A stretch of DNA of 64,000 nucleotides from Sipunculus nudus (lineage: Eukaryota > Annelida > Sipuncula > Golfingiida > Sipunculidae), in NCBI GenBank assembly GCA_026874595.1, contig CM049307.1:55389870-55453869 (forward strand), given 5' to 3'. Of the stretch, positions 45,701 through 60,700 are shown in pieces; position 1 is the first letter of the stretch; each line of letters starts with the position of its first letter. A model generated the notes under the pieces. The model saw only the letters and a list, made by a program, of their open reading frames with translations. It searched no databases and was not told where the DNA came from. The position numbers and the translations under genes are program-made.

Positions 45701-48700
45701 ATATGACTGGTGCATTATGGGTACCTTGACCGCCATGATGGTATTGCTGGGCCGATGCCTCATCTTGTCAACGATACCGTATGCTCCTCTTCCAAGGTTT
45801 TCAATCAGGACAAGATCTGTGGCTTCTACTTCAAATTTGCGATCTCCAACTGTGATTGTAGCTTTTGAATCAAGATTGGCAGGGGGACTGGAAGAAATCA
45901 AAATAACTTTAATACTAGAATAATACATCTGCAGACCTGGTGTATTATTAATGTTGAAACATTAAATGAAAATAACACTGATACCACATAACATTTTTAA
46001 GAGGTACAATTTTTATTAAGATTAAAAAGGTATTAGAAGGTATTTGATCTGTGAAAAGTAAATATTATATACAACCGTTCAGAGATCACAGCTTAGAAAA
46101 TTAATACAGTGATACCTCGCCTATGACCAACCTGCTGACATGACCACCCTTGCAAAGATGACCACTTTTTTTGTTTCCAACTAACGTTAATCATCATAAA
46201 AACCTCTGGACAGTTTCATGGCCACCCCATCAAATGGACAACTTTTGCTGTTCCCGCAGGTGGTCTTGTTTGCAAGATTTCACTCTACATTCTTTTGTTT
46301 CTTCCTTTTCAGACAGATATTAGTTTTACTGATTTCTGTTGGCACTACATTTTCATTAGTCCAGTCTATACTGCTGAGACTTGTAAGGACCATACTTTGG
46401 AATAGTATGAATATTAACACTCCATTACAGACTACAAATAACTACATTATTAGGAAACCCAAAATATATCACAGAACTTTCCTTTTCATCAAACCATGGA
46501 TGTTTTTATTAATTTTCTAACACATTAACTTTTTCAAAGGACAAAACTGAAGCAAGATGAATTGAAAATGTTCACTTATATTAGTCAAATACACACATGC
46601 ACTGAGGAACAGTGATTATCATGTAATAAGAATAATGATTATAATGATTATGTGATAATTTTTGCCTTTCAGGGATACCTACCAAGAGAGGGCAGGTCTT
46701 CTTATTACTATCTGAATTTGTAAACATAATCTTGGTTTGTAAACATAATAAATATCAGTTACACCAGGCCAGGTAACACCTTATAATCTCCACCCCTGAT
46801 GTATTTAGATTACACTGTCTGATGACTGTAAATTCTCCACTACTTCACCTGTTCCTTAGACATTACAGGTCAGACCTTTAGGACCAAACCAGAACACTAC
46901 AGTTCATGTGCTGTGACCTCTATATAAGTATGTACAACATACACACAGGTGACCTCCCTGTTGCTAAACAGTCAAAGGACATCCCTAGCTAACTAAACTG
47001 AAAAGAAGCCTCCTGGAGCAGGACATGACATTAACTTTTCAATGTATCATCTAACTTTTACTTGCCCTACATGAGTTTTTACTTGCCAAAAAAAAATCAG
47101 TGAATGCAGCCATGGACACAAAGTATTTTCCACATGATTACATTTTGCATGTGTCATTGCATATGAAATAAACATCTTATATATTTGTTTGTAATTATAT
47201 TTCCCTTTAGTATTCTCAAAGATAAAGCGCAGAAAATTTAAGATAAGAGGTTTTATCAATTTCATTTCTTTTCTCCAAGAATGGAAATAACTAAATGAAG
47301 ATTCCTTAAGATTCCAGTTTATGTTGGGACCCACTTGCCCATTGCCCAAGTACAAACTGAATTTTGGTTGACCTGCAACCATTTTTTTGGAACTTTTACT
47401 AACCCCAGGCAGACCATTAACTGTAAATGTTGAGCCCTGTGATTAAATGATGCACCAAATGAGACTTAAAATTGTATGTATGATCTAATATACTTTTATG
47501 TGACTTTTCCCAATGCACTCACATGTAGTCGAAATTCAGCTGTTCAAACTTACTTTCTCACTCTGTACTGACCGTTAACAGACCTGTGTTTCTATGGACT
47601 GATTATATAACTTGTCTTTTTTAATAAAACATATGTTGCATGTGAATGATGGTTTTAATAATCTCAAGGCTGTGCTGAGAAAATATATTTTCACTTTTAT
47701 TAGATGAATCAAATGCTCAGTCAAATTTTCTATTAGGCTGTCTTGCAAATAACCTGCAAACATAAAAGCTGGTAGAATACAAACATATTGGAAAGATTGT
47801 CTTAACCTTAAATAGAAGTGTATTTCTCTTATAATGTATCATAAAGCTTAAATTGTATCTTTTTGTATTTTATAACTGTACTATATTATATGGGCTGTGT
47901 CCTGAAATATACATTACCTATCTATCTATCTATCCATCAATATACAGGAAATGGAACACTCAGTGAATAAAAAATAAATACACCAACCCTGGGCTTGGCG
48001 ACTGTCTTGGTTCTTCATTGCTGATGACAAACTTGGGAAGCTTCTTGCCTATAAAGGAAAAGCGTTATTTTGAATCACCTAATTAAACATTTGTTACAGA
48101 AAAACCTCAAAATTTAGACCAACAACGCGACCTTGATAAAGTGGTCATTATTTTGAAGAAACTGTCTAAGCAAGGTCTTATATAAAGAACAAACAAAATT
48201 CGGACTGTGAACAAGTGGTCATTATTGTGAGGTGGTCACTAAACAGATGTGGTCATTAGATCAGGTTTTACTGTAATCTCAATTGATATAAAAGTTAAAA
48301 CCAATGTGATACTATGAAAATAGCTGGGAGTTTACGCATGTGTTCAACCCTGTTTGATTACAAGTCAATGGGCAATGAGTTAGTTGGCCTTGGGCTGGGG
48401 AACAATTGATAAAATTTTGGTGAACAAAGGATATATTTGCGGGGTTGAATATTGGCATGGATCTGAAGAATGGCATTTGATATTATGTCACCTTGCACTT
48501 TAATTATATGTTATTGACATATGAATCAACAAAGTATAGTTTTTTTTATATACTTCCTATAACTAATTAGATCTGTCAAAATACTGTCAGTATACTGTCA
48601 TCTAAGGCCTTCATCATGGTCTTATTAATATTTTAAGAAACACACCCTCATAAACACAACCAGCAAAGATTTCACAACTAGCCATTCTTAAAACACTATT

Positions 48701-51700
48701 ATTTACTACAGATCACCTTGGCATTGATGTTTCATTACATATGCAGCTTGAATGTGCACTAATTTATTCTTCTGGGTTTTCAGCAGGATCTCCTGTTAAT
48801 GAAGAGAACCCTACAGGTTGAACAATGGTGCTTTGGACAACACCAGGGGGCAAGGGCATGTCTAGTTGGTATTCAGCCCTTCACTCTTCGACTGATTTAT
48901 GACAATTTTCAGGTCAAAGGTCACCTTTGCATGTTTAACAGTATCACATGCTGAGGTAATGTGAAGCAGTATAAAACAGAGTGATTTTTATTTCTGGAGT
49001 GGTGTGCTATGTAAATCAACTATAAATCAAAGTTTTTCTTGGTGTAAAAGATCTGTATTAAAGCAATGGCTGATGAAATATCCAAATATTCTGGAATTAT
49101 AATTAATATCACTGTAATCATTACTTTATCAAGCATGAGTCTTTTCACACATCTCTTTAATAGTGGTTGAAATGAAAATTCTATTATTAAATAAGGTTAC
49201 AGTCTTTAAATATAACCAAATTGACCAGTGTATAACATGATTTTATTATCAAACCCATTCATTAAAGTCTGATTTGTTATCATTCAGTAGTTCCCAATAA
49301 CATTTTACTACTTATAAATACTATATAGAATAACTGGGTTATTTAAAATTATTTTTCAGCCTCCCTCTCAGATTTGGCAAGACAAGTTTGTCTAAGAACA
49401 GACTATGATTGGAGTATGTCAGCAAGAATCTGCAGTCCCACTGGCATACACCAGTTTTGGAACTTGACCTAAGACAGATTCTCATCTGACAATACACACA
49501 GAATTCTAGTACACCAGAGTTTGTTCTGTGAAATTTGACTGAAAGAATAATATGAATAAGTGTAAATTTTTATGAACCTATACAGAGGTACTGTCCCTGG
49601 TAACAAAACAAACTTTTACATGTTGGTCTTGATCCAAATCCATATGAAGAGAAAGTTTTCCCAGGGTCTGCATCTCCCCCAGTCCCTCCATTATGTCTGC
49701 CCACAAAAGGCCACAATATTTTAGTTTCTGCAATAAACTACTGACATCTAACTGGTGACATTCAGAGCGACACCACAAAGAAGCCTGGTGACCCCTGACC
49801 CCATTAAATATGTGTGAATTTGAACTGAATTCAACTCTGTAAGATAATATAACATTGGTCAGTACTGAGAAGTTCAAGTGAGTTTTATGAAAATCCATCA
49901 AATCCCTAATCAGTCATCAAAGCAATAATAAAAGTTAACGGACAAATGGATGCTGCCCATGGATACCAAAATATGACCCATCTAAGACAGTGTATACAAT
50001 TTTCGAAAATATCCAACAGAATAAATCACAGGAAGTAGGGAGTTATTTAATTTGGATTTCAATATATACAGAAATTTCAGGAACACTAAGGGAATGTTAA
50101 AGGAACAGACAACTATTGTATTCTCTTCTGCAGCAGGCAGTCATGGAATGCTGGGCTGATATAAAACTGCTTGTACAGCCTGTGTAGAGAATTCCTGTGG
50201 TCTACCAGTGTCTGCTAGCACCTGCTGTCCAGACAGGTCAGCCTTCCAGCCCAGCCCCAACCATGCATCTTTAATACTCCACAGAAATCTGTATCATGTA
50301 ATGTTGTGTACAAACACTCAGAACATACAGCAAGGTCAGTTAGGCCATGCCAGACAATTTAGTTGTTCAATGGATTCACCTCTCACTTTTTTTTAAGGTG
50401 GTCCTGACATTGCTTATTTGTGCTCTAGCTTGCCTTAATTCCCTAATAAAAAGAATTCAAGTTAAGAAAATCTTACTCATTTTTGTACTGATTATATGCA
50501 TCATTTCGTGTACTGAAGCCAATTTTTTTTGCATTTTCCTGGCAAGCATCCCAAATGTTCCATTTACTGTGTTTCAACCGATAATTAAAAGAAAATAAAA
50601 TTCTGCTTCCTCACAATATATTTATTTTTTTTTTTCAATCTGCAGAACAATTTTTTCTCCAGCCTCAGTGGCTGGGAATATTTATGTATTAAATCCTGAA
50701 TACTGATTTAATAAAGGTTGCTTTTTTCAATTTTTTAAAGGACAGGTTAATGCCTGTGATGGCATTCTCCATAGAGCAAAGGATAAAAATAACATTATGG
50801 TTAGAATTATTTAATTTTTATATCAGAAGCCTGATGTATTTTTCATCCAACACCCCCCCCCCCCTTCATTGAGATCTTCATTGTCTTAAGGCATATGATA
50901 TCCCTCTAAAAATTTAATTGAAACCCATCTATATTTTATTGGATCTATATGTTTGATTTTTGTGCTAAGACAGACTGAAAGAGGGACACACTGGTTGAAA
51001 ATATCACCACACTTCCACTTTGGTGGCCTGGTTAACAATAAAGCCTATAACAAATAGGTACATTATCAACCAAACCTCGCTAGGTAAAAAATCTGCAATA
51101 TTTGGATAGAAATAGTGTCCAGGTATGCAACCTGAGACAGTCAGATGTATTGTATAAATCAGTTACTGCTGTGAACATTGTCTTTCATCTTATTATTATC
51201 TTTTTTAATGCAGAGCTTTTGAAATGATTATAACAGGCAGAGCTGAAACTGATGCTGGTTCATATTATTTATATATTGTACCATTCAGGTCATTGACATG
51301 TTAAGAAAACAAATATGACACTAGGTCACGGTTCCCTCCAGGCCTTTCTGGTCTCACCAAAACAAAACCATTAAACAAAGATGACAAACAGAGCACGAAG
51401 TGATAATCCTAATGGCACATTATGAACTGTACTGGTAACGTCATTGACCGTAATAGTATATGGTTCGTTGTTTATTCCACAAGATTCTTCAAGTATGTTA
51501 GTGGAATGAAGAATGAACTGTACCATAACAGTCAATGACATCACAGGTTAACAAACAAGACAACAAAACACCACTATCTTCCTGTTTTAATATTGTATCC
51601 CTTCCCACGAGCAACCAATATTTCAAAAACAACTACCGGTACAATGAAAAGGTAGTGGCTGGAGTGAAAATTCTTGGAAATATCAGCAATAATACTACCA

Positions 51701-54700
51701 TAAACACATTAAAAACAGTCACAAAGAAGAGGTGATGTTTATCATCCAACCATCTTGTATGTACTGAATGATCTATACTAGTGTACAGGGCTTAACATTC
51801 ATTTTTGAAAGTACTTGCCCAGTTGGGTAAATAAAATCTAGTTTTAATATGCCCTGCAAGAATCAGTGATCACATACATAAATGCAGTGGGTTCCACAGG
51901 ATTGTGTTACATGCTTCATCACAAGTTCAAAACAATAAACATGCTCAAATGTTTGTGTGTTAATAATAGTTTCTCTTTGCACGGATACACATACAGGTAC
52001 TGGTATTTTAAGATAAAAGAGGTATTGTCAATAAGATTTCATTTCTCCAAGAAACAGTGGCCCTATTATTTCTAACATAAACCTGTAAGTTTTAGATCTT
52101 TTGGATATATGTTTATCTACCTTGTTTGTGTTCCCACACTTCCGCATGAAAGTTTTTTTCTAGACTTTTGTCAGGCTAGCAGACACAAAGAATTTTTCAG
52201 GTAAGGTTAAGCAATATTGGAATACAGCCGGACATACTAGCCTAGTCAGGCAGGTGGGACGCCCTACCACCATATTATGATCTTTTACTTGCCTGGGCAA
52301 TGTGTGCATGCAGTCAACCTTTAAAGTCAAGCTTTGTTGTAGGACAAGTATTACCCCCTGCAAAGACCTCTCATGCAGCTATTTCCGTTTAAGAAAATGA
52401 ACTGATAATTGTTCCACTGTTTACACTTCACACAATTATCAAGATTTGAACATTCATTATAGACTCAATGTTTGCTATCACTGAGCTTCATGAGCAATCA
52501 GTGACGTCCCCCCCCCCCCACACACACACACACAAACACACACACCCACAACTGAGCGATAATGGGAATCGGCTAAAGAGTGTACAACTTTGGAAATCAA
52601 GTCAAAACCATCAAAAATATCAGGCGCAAATCTGGCACTTGTGACTAATATGTGCCAAAATTTTCAGAATTAAAAAATCAACCTTTTAATATGGAGATCT
52701 GGCGCACATGTAGATAGAGGAAAGAAAACATCTGAAACTGATGGTTTTGCAATTGGAGGAACCTCAGAAAGTCCACCCACAAAAAAATTTCGACCAAAAT
52801 ATTGATATAGAAATACACCAATCCACCACTATCATTTTTTAGTAATTTGACAGCTGTAATTATTTACATACACATACCATAATTACATTAAATTCAATCA
52901 TTCACAAATATGCCATTTCTGTTTGTCAGCACCATCAGTGATAATATCAGATATTACGAGGGCAGCTACACAATCATTCACAGGCACAAAGCTTCCCGTT
53001 CATGTTATAGCACACCAACTCTGTGTTTTATCAGTGTTTCCTTCCTAACATATCAGGTTTTCTAGCAACCATAAATAACTGTGTGGTTATATTCCCTCTG
53101 TAAAATACAATTAATATACATGGAAGTATTCGGTGAAGACTACAGCCCGCCCATATCAATTGAAGACAATAATTTACATTTCATATAGTCTTATATTTCG
53201 GCATCATAAGCAGTTCCAATGTGCACTTGATGACCTACATGTGCTAAAAAGCACTTGATGACCTGAACATCCACATGTTAACTGATGCAATTATTTCATC
53301 ATCTCCCTCTGACCTAAGTGTTCAAACAGTACAAAGGATAAGGACTATTTATTTATCTTCCACTTGAGAACTGCTGATACAACACAGTAGTTTATTATTA
53401 AACAGGGGTGAAAACAATCCACTGAAACACTATGGTACTGTTAAGCTGTGTTTCCATGTATCCGCTAATATTGAATCTGCAAAAGACGTATGTACGCTCC
53501 ATAGTGCCCAGTCCGCAAAAACTGTTTCACAAAGTACGTACTTTTTTCTTGCAGATACCCTTTGGCGTGCTTTTTTTTTAACTGCACACATGCACATTTT
53601 CGTTTTTTATGCACCATGTGACCTGGCACCAAGGCACTGTTGGGAAATGTTGGCATTTTTGCCATTTGCAAAACAGATGAATCGCTCACAGATCCATTTC
53701 AATGCGGTTTATATGCGGATACGCATGGGGAGCACGTTAAAACAAACACATGGAAACAGTTCATTTTAAAAAGACGGATCTTATTTTTTGTATATGAGAT
53801 TTACGGAAACATGGAAACACAGCTTCAGTTGAAGCTGGTACTACTTACAAAACACCACAAAACACCAGGGATGGTGCTTTTTATATCAATAAATCAATCT
53901 AAGCAAGAAGACCAAAATTATTATCGGTACTTATAGCTCTGTCAAGAATAAATGGGATAACTGATGCCTCTGGCAGAAATCAACAAGTTCACTGATGGCT
54001 CTGACACACACTAATGACAATGTTCATTACAATTTACATAAATCAGTGCAGTAAACTGAGTAAATTTTTGTATTAATTATCCATTATATTTATCATATGG
54101 AAAACACTGCAGTAAAGATTTTGATTCTGACTAGTTATTTCATGAAAATTAGGTGGTTGAATGACACATACAACAAGTAGACTTTTAGTTGGTCTGATGC
54201 AGTGATTGAGACAATGCAGCATATCTCATAAATGCCATGTCCATGAACTCTATACGACCTTAATCGCATATTCATTCAATGAATAAACATAAGCATGGGA
54301 CTAAGGAGCAACCAATCAGGTGAACTTAAACATTGTAAAGCATCAATCATCTGACAAAAACAAAATTTTGCATAATTTGACAGAGCTCTGTCGAACAGAA
54401 CACGTGTAGTCTGTAAATACTACCAGTACCCATGTCGTCATGTTTTTCTCATATATATTATTATACGAAGGAAACAGTATAAAAAGTTTCTAGGCAATAG
54501 GTTGCCAATAGGAGCCATTCCTCCGATTACAGAGTGAATAATAATGTCTTACCTGGCACATAATTCGTATGGGACAAATAATCCAATATATATTGCAAAA
54601 CAGTTCATATATGACTGCTATATAGTATACAATGGTCAGGTGATACCAGTTAATGATATCTGTCAATACGACATCATGCGCCATCGCCCTCTGTGACGTC

Positions 54701-57700
54701 ATTATTATGTTATAATCAGCTCTCGCTACCATGGGCATGGAAGTCCATATGTGTATGAGCCTTTTGGGGGCTCATTATAATTATAAGTTAAAAGGGCAGA
54801 GCATTTGGGCTGTGGTGGATAGGTCAACTGCCTTATACATGCATCAGACAGCATGGCTAAACTGCTGCAAGGTAGGGTTATTTGAATAAATTTTAAAGAC
54901 ACTCGTCGTTAAAAAAAATTGATATTAATCAATATGGGCAATTGCATTATGATAATCAATGATTATAATTCTCTTGATACTAACCCCTACTATTACATGT
55001 AGTCTTATCCATGACTGATCAACAAACCTGGGCTGGTAATCTTAATTAACATTTCAATAACATTTAACATTAATTAATCAGTCAAACAAATACTGATTTA
55101 TGATATTGATATGATAATTAACAGAAGTTGTATTTATCACAGTGCACCTGTGTACTGGTGAGCATAAACAGGTTAACCAACTTCAGCTGATATATTTTAT
55201 TGATACACTGACAACAACAGTTGGGCTGCAGGAAGGGGGGCCGCATTTCTGCGGTACTGAGGTGTGTGATATTTTATTTCCTGTCTTCACCACAATACAC
55301 TGTATACTCAAGAGAGATAATGATCTCCCACAAGGCCATGTAACAAAATGTACAGCACAGTGAAACCACTGTATGTATAAATGCCAATTTCATCAAAAGA
55401 AAATAATTAACTTGTAAATGTCAGGGAAGAAAGCTGTGGTCAGGGAAGGAAGCTGTGGTTTTCCGAATGGTATTCTACATCATACCAATTTCTTGGTAAC
55501 GCCTCAAGTTAGCACAGAGTAGCCATGATAGCAGCCCAAAGTTACTATTCTATAATTAACTTGGTACTCCTCAATCTTGAATGACTCAGTAATATATAAC
55601 TGTTAAAGGACTATATTGATTCAAATTTTTTTCATCACAGTAATTTTATTTTAATAAACATTATATTTAATATGTATTATTATTCCTAATTGAATTTTTA
55701 CCTGAAATAAAACCTGAAAATTGACTTTTGGCCTAAAACTCATAGGCATCATGATTTAAAGAACACAGTGTAACTGCATGGATATATGGTTACAGATGGT
55801 CTATGGTCTGAGGATCAAGAATGGTGTCATATTTTCTGACCATCAGAGCCTATTATCAACAGCTCATTTTTCACTGAATTGAACTTAAAAGAACTTTCCT
55901 ATTGTATTTGCATGCCCGTATCAAAACAATACAAAAATTTCAAATCCAGGGCTACCTTTTTGCGTACAGACTAAAAACTGGACGTTGCAAGTCACATGTC
56001 GGGATTAGGGTCAACTGCTAGTCACTTCAAACAAGACAGTATCCAGGGAGCAAAACATCAGTTTTATTTAGATCACTTCTGATATTTAACAAACAGTGGG
56101 ACTGGACTTTCAAAAGTTGCAAACTGAAAACACTAAGCAACTTATATGCAAAATATGAAAGCCATATAAAATTTTACATAACCTATAAAATAATTTTCTG
56201 AAGCACAAGCTTTAATCTACAGGTTTAATATCCAAAGGCATCCCCTCTATTGAAAATATACAAGTTTTAACAAAATGCTATTATTGTCAATCAGTATGTA
56301 ACATTTTTCAGAGAAGCATAAACTAAACTTTCATTCACATTTGTATAAATGCAATTCTGTCATCACTTGTCACTATAGTGATAGTACCATATTTCTCAAC
56401 TGGATGTCGGCATCAGCAGTAATTCCTTGCAAAAGAGATTCATGTATATCAGGCAGGTAAAAAAATAATCCTGCACCCAAAACTTTATCTGGGTTATCTG
56501 GTGACCCTAATGAACTCTTCCTTGCATTATAAATAAAGGCCCGAATCTCTATAAAATACCATACAAGTAATTCCCGAGTAAGTAGAAAGCAGTCAGAGAC
56601 CACATACCTCTGCCAGGATCCTGATAAAACTTGCTGTGTACTATGCCAGCTCTGCAAAATCTATATAAAATGCAAGCTCAGAGAATTTTGAGTCAAACTG
56701 ATGGGTTGCTTCACAGGTTGACTTTGCTCCTCAAACCAAAGTGGGCTCTAATAACAGAGAATGACTCTCTCTCTTGAGAATGACCAAGATAATTAGTAAT
56801 AAATGGTAACCTACAGTGGAAAAAGAATCCTTTGCACAAAAGCATATCAATTTAGGAGATTCCTTTTACCTTCATAAGTTTATAGGTAGTTCCTTTGGTT
56901 GTTACCTTGACACCCCCCCCCCCCCCCCCCCCCGACCAAAATTTATTGAAATATGTTCATATACTGAGTCTTTTACAGTTGGTAACAGACAGACCAACGA
57001 AGTATCAAACCAATCAATCATGACAAATATATATATCTCTGTATTTATTACAACTGTATCACGGTTATGTTTTTCAATAAGCATAATATGTATGAACCAT
57101 AATATATTACTGGATACTGATTTCATACTTATTTAAAACACACACCACCATTTATTTTGTATACTAAAATTAATACTTACTGATGGGAGGCTTAATAAAT
57201 ACTGTGAACCACAAAATATCACCATATTCTGGGTATATTACAACCAGAATTCTTGGTACTATTCATGCCATTCACACACTGCTTTTTTTTACATTCTCTT
57301 TACACAATGATATAAAATAATGTACACTTGACTACATAATTTTCATCTGGGTCAGCAAACAGATCAGCCAGTGTATTATCATAACTTCCACATACAAGGG
57401 ATGGGCCTGGTGCATGTGTACTGTTCTTATCAAGGCTAGGCCACTACAGGTTTCATTCAGTAACAGTTATAGTTGAATTGGTGATTGTCTGATTGGTGAC
57501 TACTGTAGTAATACCACAGAAATGTATGAATGGGTATCAGAAAATTGGTATTTATATAAACTATAATTCACATGATGTTTTCTCTACTTCTATAAGAAAT
57601 AACTTATATTATAGGCTGGTGCATTATGACTGTTAGAAGATGTTCAATCCATTGTGCATATGTAACAATGCTCCTGGTAAAATTCCAAATATGATATTTA

Positions 57701-60700
57701 CAGAGTCAAAAGTTGGGCACTCAACCAATTAAATATTTAAATACTGGGTGCCCACCTTTTGACTCTACAAGTTCGAACAGTGGAAGGTGGGGGGGGGGGG
57801 GGGTATCCTATAGATGCTATCATGGGAAACCAAGTATTTCAGACCACAATGTCAGTATGACAATCTGACCGTCTGCATATATCAGATATAAAATATATTC
57901 CAAATACATATCTTAATTACAAACTTCTCAACACAATTATTATTAATCATATGTCAAATGTGCATATTTCAGTGATATACCTTTTGCACAGTATTCAATT
58001 CTAACTATGTAGTACAGTAAACACCTTAAAATCTTTTCAATTACCTAATACACAAGGAGATAAGGTGACAGGAGAGAAGTGGATATTTCCTGAACTGACA
58101 GATAGATTTCCAATGAATTTACCTGTTACCAGCTGGAAAATCATGCAAATTTTCAATTAAGTCAGATTAGTAAAGGAAAATGCAGCTTTTCCCTATTGGG
58201 AATGAATATGTTTTAACAATCAAAATGGTGAGAGCTGATATCATAACAGTTTAGAGCCCATGTGATGTGAACATAGTTCAGGATTCCCGTAAATAATCAC
58301 ACTACATTAATCACATGATTTCCTACCCTTGTCACCTGATGATCAAGCCAAATTATGAATCACATACTGAATTATGAATCACATAATGCAGTAAACATAA
58401 ATAACACATATGGTACTAAAGCAGACAAACATAATACAAATTTATGCTTTACACAGGTGCCTGTCCAATAACCTTCTTAAACATTATCCACTTGGACACC
58501 AGAGAAACTTAAAGAGTGATTCACTGGGACCAAAAGCTAAGATTCCTTTTGTACGGAATGTGGAATCCGGCATGCAGAATGCATGTTGAGAAACTTCATA
58601 TGTACTGGCACTAGGGCATGCATCTTTTCTATGTATTGCCCCTGGATACCATGCACAACCGACAAGAATCGCGACATGTAGCAATTCTTTTGCCAGATAC
58701 ACCTTCCGCATGCCGAATCCTCACATAAGGAATCTCACCAGATTTATTTAGTCAACAGCAGTTTTGTCTGCATCCTGCATAACATACATGTATAAGGAAT
58801 CTTAGCTTTATCCATATACAAGTTAAAAAAAGCTGTTTTCTATAAGATTAAGAATAAATATAATGCATGAACTGGCATGGTGACAGTAGTATAGTGGTAC
58901 AGTGTACCTGACTGATCTTCTAACAAAAAAGATGGACTCTGAGTACTGTTATTTTACCCAGTATTCCTGAGTTCATGTAGAACAAGTGACCACATGAGTG
59001 GTTTTTCACGTATCATGTACAGAACACATCACAACACAGCTTAAAGTGGGAAACAGTGATCAATACAGCATCTACTCTGACATGAATGAGTTGTCTTTCC
59101 AATTATTTTTATTTTTATCTATTTTTACTTACTATTATTCATAATATTTATAAAAGGCATAATTTATGAATGACATAATATCACAAACCACTAACAGCTA
59201 CTCAATGCATTTGTTTGAGTTTTTTTGCATGTGACCACTGACCCTGACAGTTATCTACATCACTGAGAAAATGTTGTAATCTTCAGTACTGTACTCACAA
59301 TATTTATTTGATGGTTATTCTCAATTATTGCATGGTATGTTTTTGGTTTTACTTGGGAGTAAATCTGCATATGCCTCATTCATTTATTGTGGATTACTTT
59401 TGTGTAAAGTTTTGGTAAATGATTAAAAGAATAGCAAAATCTTAAATTCAATGCCTCCTCCCAACTAATGTCCTTTTTTTAACCACAGCAATGTACCCAT
59501 TCAACGATTCATGGTTCACATTTCAATTATGTTACACACTGGATCAATTTCTGGACCATGACCACATATCATATGATAACAAGTTGAGCATTCAAGAGGT
59601 AACCATTATTTTAAAACTACACTCAGTGCTTCAAACCTTTGGTCGTATGTCATTTGTCATATATCAAAATTAAACTAGCCAACCTCAGCTACACCTAAAT
59701 GACCCACATCTTCAATGAGAATCATTATGAATTTACAAGCACTTAACCAGAAGACAAATTGGTAAATTGTATGTACAGCACACACAAACATAACACCTGC
59801 TGTACCCTGTCTGACCTTTCTGCACTGACAGCAAAAGCTGTGCCATGTTGTACTATACAACAAAAGTCCTTGCACATTTATAATCTTCCAGTAAATTCAG
59901 GCACTTCATTTCAAGGTCTTTTCAAGGTTATTTGTTGGGGACCAGTTGGAAATTTAAGCTTCTTTACCACCCCTTTATTAACACAGTCTTCCCATGTGAC
60001 GTCTTCTGTAGATTTTGTATTTTTCCGTTTCCATTAGGTAAAATTATGTTCAGTAAGTACACAATAATTACAAAAGTGCATTGAAGAACTGCACCCAAGG
60101 GTGAACCAGATACAAAATACACCAAAACTGAAATCATGGAAGTGCATGTATACAGGAGCACAGCAATTTCGGTAACTAATAAGAGTTTCGCTCTCTGTTT
60201 TGGTCAGAGTTAGTTGGTGTAACTAGCCATTAAAATTAAATTAAAGGTCTTTTCCATTAAATTTTTTTAATTATCTGAAAAAACTTTCATGGCTTTGAGA
60301 AAAATTACTTAGGATTGAATTTATTTATTTTTTGTATCAGTATTTGAACAATTCTTCTTTTTTTCATTCTTCCTGAAATACCACTTTTCTAAGTTTCATC
60401 TTTGAACTTTTAGAGAAATAATTACACATGAACACACCCTAATTACACATTAAATACTGGTTTATTAACTTCCTTTCAGTGAGGTCTTTTTATATACAGG
60501 AAATTTTCAGGAAAATTCCCACCATAACCATATTCTTGGAGTTGAAAGCCGCATTTGTTTTCCTGTGCCATTTAAAGCATTTAAATTTTTGGGGAAAATA
60601 GCTTTTTATCCCTGCACCAATGATACATTGCAAGTAATTATTACCCATAGATGTATGTATGAAACTTGAAACTGCCCAGTCTGTCCAACTCCAAGGCATA

